Source of the DNA: Isoetes taiwanensis
Lineage: Eukaryota > Streptophyta > Lycopodiopsida > Isoetales > Isoetaceae
NCBI GenBank assembly: GCA_021234155.1
Contig: JAJEKV010000788.1
Span: 26,655 to 90,654 of the forward strand
DNA: 64,000 bases
Direction of reading: 5' to 3'
Below are positions 56,701 to 64,000 of the stretch, piece after piece. The translations under genes were made by a program, and so were the position numbers. A model generated the notes under the pieces. It ran no database searches, was not told the DNA's origin, and saw only the letters and a program-made list of their open reading frames with translations. Each line of letters begins with the position of its first letter. The first letter of the stretch is position 1.

Positions 56701-58640
56701 ATATGTATTAGACATTACAAAGCTTCATGGATAAAATCTGACTCAAAACAAATATCTTCCTTATCTCTTTTGCCTATCTATAAGCGAAAACATACATCCG
56801 CACAAAGAGGCAGAAAACATTGTACACAGTTTTGCACAAAGCACTTACTTGAACTATTTGCTGGATATTGTTACACAAATAAATGCGGCTGCTTTTCTAA
56901 AACCTTATTCATCACATCCAACCTCCTTGTACAAGAGCCGTTGATGGATCCTTATTTTGACCCGATGGTTGTAATGTATTCAAAAGCTTTTCTAAGTAAT
57001 TAAACTTTGATATTTGCAGTTGGCCACACATCAAGGGTTTCGCGTGAAGATCAACTGCCTGTTTATACATAGCCTCATTTCTTTATCTTTGGCTCAAGTA
57101 TAAGTGCTACCTGTAAAAGTCCTTCATGAGAAGACTAGACCGTAATATCTATTTTTTATATCATCCCAAACCCCAGCTATGCATACAACCAAAGCCCCTC
57201 CTCCCTTTCCAAGGTGGGCTTATTGATATCCATGAATGTAATTTCATAAAATGATCAAGCTTTGTTTTACTCATGCTTATGAATGATGAGTCTCCCACAG
57301 AATGTGGCCCAAAATACTACTTCTAAAAACAGTTGTACAGTTAACAAAATAATACCTTTATTAGAAAATTAATTATCATTTCCTCCATAGCAGCATTTGG
57401 TTTAAACTCTTCATCAGCCTGCCCGATGGAACCAGGAGGTGCCAATGTTGGGTATAGCAGATGCACCTGAACCAAGACCTGGCGACATCACAGCCATGTT
57501 GCCCATCCCATTTTCTGCCTTCATCCTTTTGGTAGGGTCTTCCAGCCTATATCACCTGAGCGTTTGAACCAATCTCAGATCTCTACACCCAGTTGGACCA
57601 TCTACTTCTAGTTTAAGTTTTGCTTCCAATTGGCGGCGTTTCTCTCCCATGATACCACTAATCCTGCAAGATCAATGGCAAGCCTTCTATTCTGGCGGAG
57701 TGTTTTGTGGAAAGGCCCAAACGACTGAGGGGATTGACCATTTGTGGAACAAATTGTGCACGACAAGCGTAAAAAAAGATCAGAGGACGAACAAGCAATT
57801 GAAATATATGGATCAAATTGGGCACAGAATGGCCTTCTTCAACCAATATCTTTTGGTGTATCTTATCCAAATTGGTATCTTTGCATCTCCGTGGGAGTTC
57901 ATGGAAGGGCAGGCATAAGAATGTCCAATGCCTGCTTTGCCAGGACTCTATTCTCCGTTGGTAAGTCCAAAAGAGCTGATAAATACCTGAAGACAGTTAT
58001 CCAAGACACTAACTTAATTTGCAATGGCATGTCAACATATGAAATAACAGATTTCAACCAAAACTAATGATCCAAGAAAATCAATCAAGGCTCACATACC
58101 TGGAGAATTATCTTTTCTGGGGCCTGATAGCATCTAAGAACCGACATACGTTCACAAATGCCCACTGCTTACTGGCACTGTCCTCACGTTTCAGGTGGTT
58201 CCAACCAAACTTAATGAGTTCTTTCCGATGTTGCACCAGATCCTGTGGTAAATGCTTTAAGGAGAAGTGTGTGTAGCCAGCTGCAAACAACTCTATTCAA
58301 GTGGTTCATCATACTCAGCACTTACCTACATAGACAAAAAGTCTGCCAAAATTGCATAATTAGCTCCATTCTTGCTTGTAACTATGAAAATTGAAGAACT
58401 TGAAAGCAGACATACTTCTTCAGGTGGATCAAGCAGCTTCTCAACAATCGTTTTATGATGGACGAATCGGCTACATCGGTAACTTTGATTATTCTGGAAA
58501 GCGTGAGAAAGCATGGGAAGGACAAGCATTTGCATTGCAAACCACAAGCAATTCTTGTGACAGTAACTTTGACTGAAAAGCCAAGAAAACGAGGAGTACG
58601 GTTTTCTTTTCATGTGGCGATAATAACCTTCACCCACCTG
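50770..58640 (-). other. TRA1: TRA1 FAT-domain exons
   Basis: Blocks recognised in order toward the 5' end: LATSRLRCHSHPWELAECMQ (50820-50890); SNQGAAIQSQTGSN (51290-51345); ARVLYLLSFDN with WIAWIPQLLLSLQRPEAQ (53230-53390); LRKGWISWGNYCDQ (53590-53635); LHQLGYREKAW (about 54010-54050); NEEDVIWS-type exon with KQKLDFSLAQHGMWQAAQ (54720-54830); GISERAGMQQQSSDMVEE (55385-55440); ILVEEGHSVPNLIHIFQLL (57800-57860); LPQDLVQHRKELIKFGWNHL (58190-58270); MQMLVLPMLSHAFQNNQ (about 58480-58530); SIFIVTSKNGANYAILADFL (58330-58395). Frame changes occur inside several exons. Exons tend to be 100-300 bases, with AT-rich introns. Confidence 0.75.
51870..52980 (+). mobile_element. Diverged LINE fragment in a TRA1 intron
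   Basis: Plus-strand text in mixed frames matches the thumb and C-terminal part of LINE-C: KLSMKLAKTKIMVFG (about 51920-51965), VQVYKHLGLGLQ (about 52015-52050), QVWGPGLARK (about 52210-52240), and near the end VENEQHCLI with SPAYETIR (52785-52840), the C-terminal Cys-His module. Many stops and shifts show it is old. It lies between FAT exons at about 51420 and 53200, antisense to the gene. Confidence 0.75.
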
Positions 58641-61600
58641 GACGAAAAACCAGGGTAAGTATACAGTGACACAAAACTGCTAAAATAATAAACCTATATC
58701 TGCACTCCTTCATACATTTCATAGGTAGAAAATATCATACCTCAAACATAAAGAACTCCTTTAAAAATGTATAATCGATTCTTTGTAATGCGACCAGAAA
58801 TATTGAAAGCATTTCAAAAGCACATCAACCTCATTTTTTATCGAGGCCCTGATGTAGTTTAAGAAACACTTTTATCAATCTTTTACTTTCCTTAACCTGT
58901 CAGCAAAATTTCACAACAATTAGCATCTTCAAGCCTACAAACTGTTTCAACATCAATGAAACTAATAAATCAACAAATCACGCTCTAGCGCTGCATAATG
59001 CAAGGCCTTATTAGAATATTGTAAGCCCCATTGAGACCAATATCACTTCCAATTTATTTAACAACAATACTATCTCCAGGTGTTAGCCCCACAAAAGTTT
59101 TTAAAGGCCAAAATGTGAAATACTTCCAGCTAGACAATGAAAATATCTTAAACCCCCATACCCTCACTTATATTAGTGTTTACTCAACAATAAAAACAGT
59201 TGACATGACTTTAGCATCCGGGCGTCCTAATAAAACAAGTATCCAATAAATGCTTTACCTGAATCAATAGCGGGCTTTGTTCATTGCGAATACGGGTTTG
59301 TCGGTCCTGGCGACTTCCACAAGCAGACAAGGACATCAAAGACAGCGCCGATTTGCATAAAGCCAATCTGGCATTAACTTCACAAGGGATGATATAAGTG
59401 CAATTCCTTGAAATTGCTGCTCAGATGCTTGCAGGTTATTCCCACCGCAGCTTGTATTGCCATGTATCCTTCAAGCTCATTCTTAACGGGCATACCACCC
59501 ATGTATCCTTCCAATTCTGTCTTCATGGGCATACCTGTGGAAGCTCCTGAATCGTCAATTCCCTTTGTCCTTGTGCATGTGGAAATGCTGCAGATATGAT
59601 TTTCCAGGTGACTTGGCCAATTCTTCACTTAAGAGGTTGTCCATCATCTGATCTTTATAATGTCCATAAACCTGTAAAAACAATAAGGAATCATGTTCAG
59701 ATGCCAAAATACCAATACTCCAAACAGCAATGGCCAACAAGTGTTTAATGTAATCCTCCTGGTGGGGAGATCATCTCCCTTGTGCTTTTATAAAAGCCCA
59801 TCAGCTGCTGAGATATGGTTGAGTTTAACAAGGATAATACAACCTTCCCCCTTATCCCATGAGATACTCAGAAAAAAAGACCCTTTATACCTAGGGTTAG
59901 ATAGTTGACGAGTCTTCGCCTTGTGCAATGGCCGAACTCAGCCACCAAGCAAGAACACCACGAATCACTGCTAAAGATTATATTGGAGGCAGGTTCCTAT
60001 GGAAACCATCAGTGATATATCTAAAAACCATCCCTAGAGCTCTCATCCGTGACCATTCCTTAAAGGTTGTCCCTATCAAAACCTTCTAAATACCGCCTTC
60101 ATGTGCTGACATTTCAGAAAGAAGGTTTGGAGCCGAAAACAGTAGAAGGCTGTCCAAAAAGAAGCCCATTTTATTGAATGGCCCAAATAGCCAAAATAGA
60201 AATGATAACTTGAATTCTTCCATGTAGTGAATAATTTCTATATGACCAATTTTGTCCTATTCTGACAGAAAATACAGTTTTGGGATCCTCACGTAAAGAA
60301 AGATTCTGACAACCTACTATATATAGGTCTATGAGGGTGCATGAAACTAAAAAATACAGAGCAATGCAAAAGTAGCTCGTTGTGCCAGTCGAGCAAGAAA
60401 AATAATCCACAGCTTTCCCTGTCGCGACAACGATTTAAAAATTTTGTCAGCGGTGGACTATATAACGTTTAGTTCACTATAAACCTGCGTCTTGAGGAAG
60501 GGCAGCTTCAATCTGTATTGTCAAAGTAACAAGATCATCCAGAAACTTCCCGGCTGCAGGAGGAAGAAGATGGAAGAGCTCTATGATTGCTGTAATGCAT
60601 AAATAAGAACATTAACAGAAAACAGCTAAATACATCACCCATAGAATTACAGAGATACTATCACAACTCAGTATACAATGAGGTCAAACCTGCAGCAATT
60701 TTGGGCTCCTCGCCAGGTTTCCAAGCCTTTTTGCAGATGCAGCAAGCTTTTCAGGTTCTAGCCACTTTCTTAAATGTTCCAACAGCTTTCCACCCAATGT
60801 TACGTTGAACCAGTTAGAAAGAGTCTCCAGCTAACCTTGTAAGACCCTGTAAACAGGGTATATTTAAGTTTTTGTATGTAGCCAAGTTGGGAAGTTATTG
60901 GTCTAAGGCTACTTTTGAGAAGCTCCTTTGGTAACTTTTGTTGTTGGACCACCTGCAACATTTCATAAATGTTAGTATCAAGGTTTCATGCAAAACATAT
61001 AAAGGCACCACCAAAGAAAAGTTGTAATTGCAGCCAGAGATTGACTACAAAAGAAGAGAAAAAATGCATAATACTCACCTGGACGAAGCCTTCCTTTGCA
61101 ACAGCAACAATCTCTGGTGTACAAGTTAAAGATTTGAAAACATTGAAATCACAATTCGATTCAAGAGCTCTGTATGATTTTGGGTCCTAAATTTGCCCAT
61201 GCCATTGCTGTACATAATAGCTCAATGCACACCGCACGTAAGGCGGTAAATAGTGGCCATTTTGAGTCATAAACTTTCCAGCCAATATAGCTTCATCTGC
61301 TCAGCTAACTGAGATTCTTGTAAAAGGCCCACCAACCCTGGAGTCATAACGTAGTAATGGTATTTTGGGCAGAAGTTGAGTGCCATGACTGTGCCCATCT
61401 GACAATTGAAGCAAAATTGTGAATTTGAGATAGCTCAGCAAACCAGAACTCCATAGATAATGCCATAGAATCTCAAGTTAATCATTCATGGACAAACACT
61501 GAGATATTAGAGTAGTGGCACTCAATCTAAATGGCGATAATAAAGATATGTATACCTGTTGCTCAACGTGTTTCATTCTGAGAGGACGATGACCAGAGGC

Positions 61601-64000
61601 TGCAACAAAGGTTGGTGAAGGGCTCCAACCAGCTCACTGACTTTAATTTCCAGTCCTACTTGCCAACAATGTAAAGACACGCATTGCACATTTTTCCTAA
61701 CAATATGTGTAGCATTTGAATTGGAACAGCCTCTGCAGCAGCACTCTCCACAACGCCCTTGAAAACTCTGCCCTTTGGCTCATTGTTTGCCCCATCCACA
61801 TTATTGACAACACGCAACACTTGAGTCAGTATCACTTCGACCCACTTCTTCCCTGTTCCTTTGTTGCATGCTGTGGAAGTCAGTTGGTTAACGCAGACAC
61901 CAACGCCTGCACAGTTTGTACCTGGAATACGTATAAGGTGTCCACAGTAACCTTACCAACCAAGGCACCAAGTCCCATAACCCCCTATTTGTGCCTGCCA
62001 CGTAGAGTACCATAACAACAATGCAACAGACGAGGAAGAAGGTGCTCAAAAACTGAACTCTTTACACCCGGGGTGGTGGAATATACAGGGTCTATTGAGG
62101 GACAGGGAAACCATGCTGGGAGTTCCTTGAGTGCTTTACACCGAGGTGTAAGTATCCCCATGCTTTGACCGGCAAAAGCAAAAAGCTGCTCACAAAAGTG
62201 TTAAGGCATTGAAGAGCAGCTCTTGCATGACCTCGATTTTCATCTGCTAGTACAGCCACTAAAGCATCTAGAAAAATAATAGGGTCCAGTTCTTTCTAAG
62301 GTAGCATTAGAATGGCTTGAAGCCGGAACCCGGAACCAATCTTGAATTGTTGTAGAAGTTGTAGTTAGTTTTCCAGAAGATGAATCACATGGAAAAAAGC
62401 ATTGCAAAATGTCTATATACATTAAATATAAATTCATCTTTTGATCTTGTAACTCAGCTTCTGCACCGCAGCTAATGACTGTAGTTAGTAGAACCTTTAA
62501 ATAAACTCCTCTCTGCCATGGGTTTTTGTTTTCACACCTAAATCAACCTGTCAGGAAGGAAAAGAGCCGCAGTGTCCCTAATATTGAGCAAATCAACTGT
62601 TTAAATTATCAGCAAAGCCACAAGAATTACCTTCATATTGGGGATCTCTGCACCACTTCCTTGAGGGATCAACGGATGTTATCAACGCCGCATCCCAACT
62701 GCCCAGGAGATACACCATCTTCTCCCTATATTTCCTTTTCAAATTCAATACAGATTTATAAACACACAGAGGGAATCTCAAAGCAAGCTTTTATAGAAGG
62801 CATCCATTCCAGAGTGACACTGTAAAACAGCTGCCCTGGCCAGATAGATGCACCGGTTCAAGGGTACCAAAATGAAGTAGTTGGCTCAGCCGTCAGTATC
62901 AAGCGGAAACCATGTTCAGGGTTCTCCTTGCATTCCAGTGCAAGAGGTTCTTTCTAGGAACCTTCGGGATTTCTGCCACCCAACTTCCCAAGCAATTGCA
63001 ACGCTTTGGAACCCCAAACGAGGGTTTTAACAAGGTGCCACCAAAGTGTTAGTGTTAATCTGAGAGTGAATTGGCCATACTTGGCTCCAGGAACTCTGGA
63101 TTCAGACTATCAACCAGTATTCTAATGTCCTCAAGCCAATTGCTACAAGATCATCATTTCCCTTCAAAGACAAAACAAGTGGCTTCATTAGACGAGGAAG
63201 ATGGGGCAAAAGCTTAACTTAATCTTTCAAGTATAGTCAAGCAGAGTTCAACTATCAAATCTGTCATATCAAGTCCCTGTGAGGGCAGTCCAGCATTGCT
63301 AACAAAAATGTTCAAACATTGCTGCAAAGTGTCTACAAACTCTAAACAGAAGCTCAAATTTACCCCCAGATAATGAACGGAACATAGTTCAAGAAGCTGC
63401 ATGTAACCGAGGGGCTTGTCGATCTCTGTGGCATTTTTCATGCAGATATCCATAAGGGTCAACACATGTGGGTTGGAGTACCTGCTCACAATCTGGGGAA
63501 CTTTGGCAACAGCGTGTAAATAGAAGACGCGAAAAGATGTGGGAAAACAAGCTTTAGCAGATGAATCTGGTTGCTTTGTGAACATCAAGTTTGCCCATAT
63601 GAAAGTGAACCAGAGACCATACGTGATCGGTAACTTCTTTGATTCTGCAATAACGCGACAAGAGATCTGGATCTAGCTGAGCCCCTAAGCATTTCAAAAG
63701 GTGAGGTATGCATGTAGAAAACATATCCATAAGGTTGCCGAGACTCAACGCAGGGAAAAACAGATGAAAATGTGTGAGCATTTCTTCGCCTTTATCTTTG
63801 AATATAGCCAAGCAGTATATAATTCCACTTTTCAAAATCCCTGCTGCCAGATCTACCTAACCATAATTAACTCCCATAAATACGAAGCCAGCGCTGCAAA
63901 ACACTGTATCACTAGACACTAAACGAAGTTTCAAAAAACCAAACAAGACAAAAGTGAAAGCTGCTAATACCTCTTTTTCTGAATGCAAGAGGCAGGACCT
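58641..64000 (-). other. TRA1: TRA1 HEAT-repeat and upstream FAT exons
   Basis: Blocks in order: GIALISSLVKLMPDWLYANR (about 59345-59415); ELFHLLPPAAGKFLDDL (60500-60590); CTPEIVAVAKEG-like exon (61080-61130); KYHYYVMTPGLVGLLQESQL (61310-61370); CKALKELPAWFPCPSIDPVY (about 62090-62150) with FEHLLPRLLHCCYG (62020-62060); LLPHLPRLMKPLVLSLKGND (63150-63215); ICMKNATEIDKPLGYMQLLE (63390-63455); LMDMFSTCIPHLLKCL (63690-63740). All match the middle of plant TRA1 proteins. Shifts and small deletions interrupt most exons; near 62880-63060 three changes fall in about 180 bases. The gene continues past the right edge. Confidence 0.75.

Larger units (their letters stand above)
48401..64000 (-). pseudogene. 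TRA1: TRA1/TRRAP-like gene (SAGA/NuA4 cofactor), 3' part, frames broken
   Basis: TRA1/TRRAP is a giant PI3K-like pseudokinase (usually about 3,800-3,900 residues) that links transcription activators to the SAGA and NuA4 acetyltransferase complexes in the nucleus. The window holds the downstream portion in correct collinear order on the minus strand, split by introns, from HEAT-repeat blocks (61000-64000) through FAT blocks (50700-58640) to the kinase-like and FATC ends (48401-50770). Amino-acid similarity is high in short runs, for example ELFHLLPPAAGKFLDDL (60500-60590) and GVMGLGALVGKVTVDTL (about 61930-61980). Exons are repeatedly interrupted by one-base shifts, for example near 57694, 63112 and 48440. 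Either this is a duplicated intron-bearing pseudogene or the assembly has indel errors in a real gene. The 5' part lies beyond the window. Confidence 0.85.

Overview
This window is nuclear DNA of a land plant. The evidence is plant-type L1 LINEs with a DUF4283-like ORF1, Ty3/gypsy chromovirus and Ty1/copia elements primed by initiator-Met tRNA, relics of a PPR gene and of a plastid BASS-type transporter, and a large intron-containing TRA1/TRRAP gene. A second LINE lineage with an animal-L1-like ORF1, together with the amount of decayed retroelement sequence, makes a fern or another seed-free vascular plant my best guess, but the sequence does not prove it. I recognise no bacterial genes, tRNA, rRNA or CRISPR array.

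Layout. 1-2839: two neighbouring LTR-like elements that share their ends but not their interiors. 2840-19130: a minus-strand L1 LINE (LINE-A) whose ORF1 is split by a 13.0-kb minus-strand Ty3/gypsy chromovirus (4262-17284) with two 1.5-kb LTRs, PBS, PPT and a likely 5-bp target duplication. 19140-21480: no gene. 21480-29990: a cysteine-rich ORF, then a second LINE (LINE-B) interrupted by a third (LINE-C) carrying a long intact RT ORF. 30000-35150: AT-rich DNA with tandem and segmental duplications and a two-exon relic of a BASS transporter. 35150-38659: 675-bp direct repeats around a degraded ORF, then the 3' end of another LINE. 39962-40258: PPR relic. 42109-47103: degenerate Ty1/copia element, minus strand. 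48401 to the window end: C-terminal and central parts of a TRA1/TRRAP gene on the minus strand, with introns, many single-base frame breaks and a LINE fragment in one intron.

Most notable result. The gypsy chromovirus carries about 3.5 kb of extra sequence between its PBS and gag. The first ORF there (342 codons, unbroken, unlike gag and pol) begins MARTKQTARK. After removal of Met this is identical to residues 1-9 of the histone H3 tail, including K4 and K9; the rest of the protein does not resemble H3. The same element encodes an integrase chromodomain, the fold that classically reads the H3 tail. The ORF is flanked on both sides by pairs of 61-67-bp palindromes, each pair with about 190-bp spacing, lying in the leader of this ORF and in the leader of the next one. 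I read this as a candidate histone-mimic system in a retrotransposon. That is inference and needs comparative and biochemical tests.

Reading frames across the window are often broken by single-base indels. Most genes are therefore reported as pseudogenes, with the caveat that part of this could be consensus error in the assembly.
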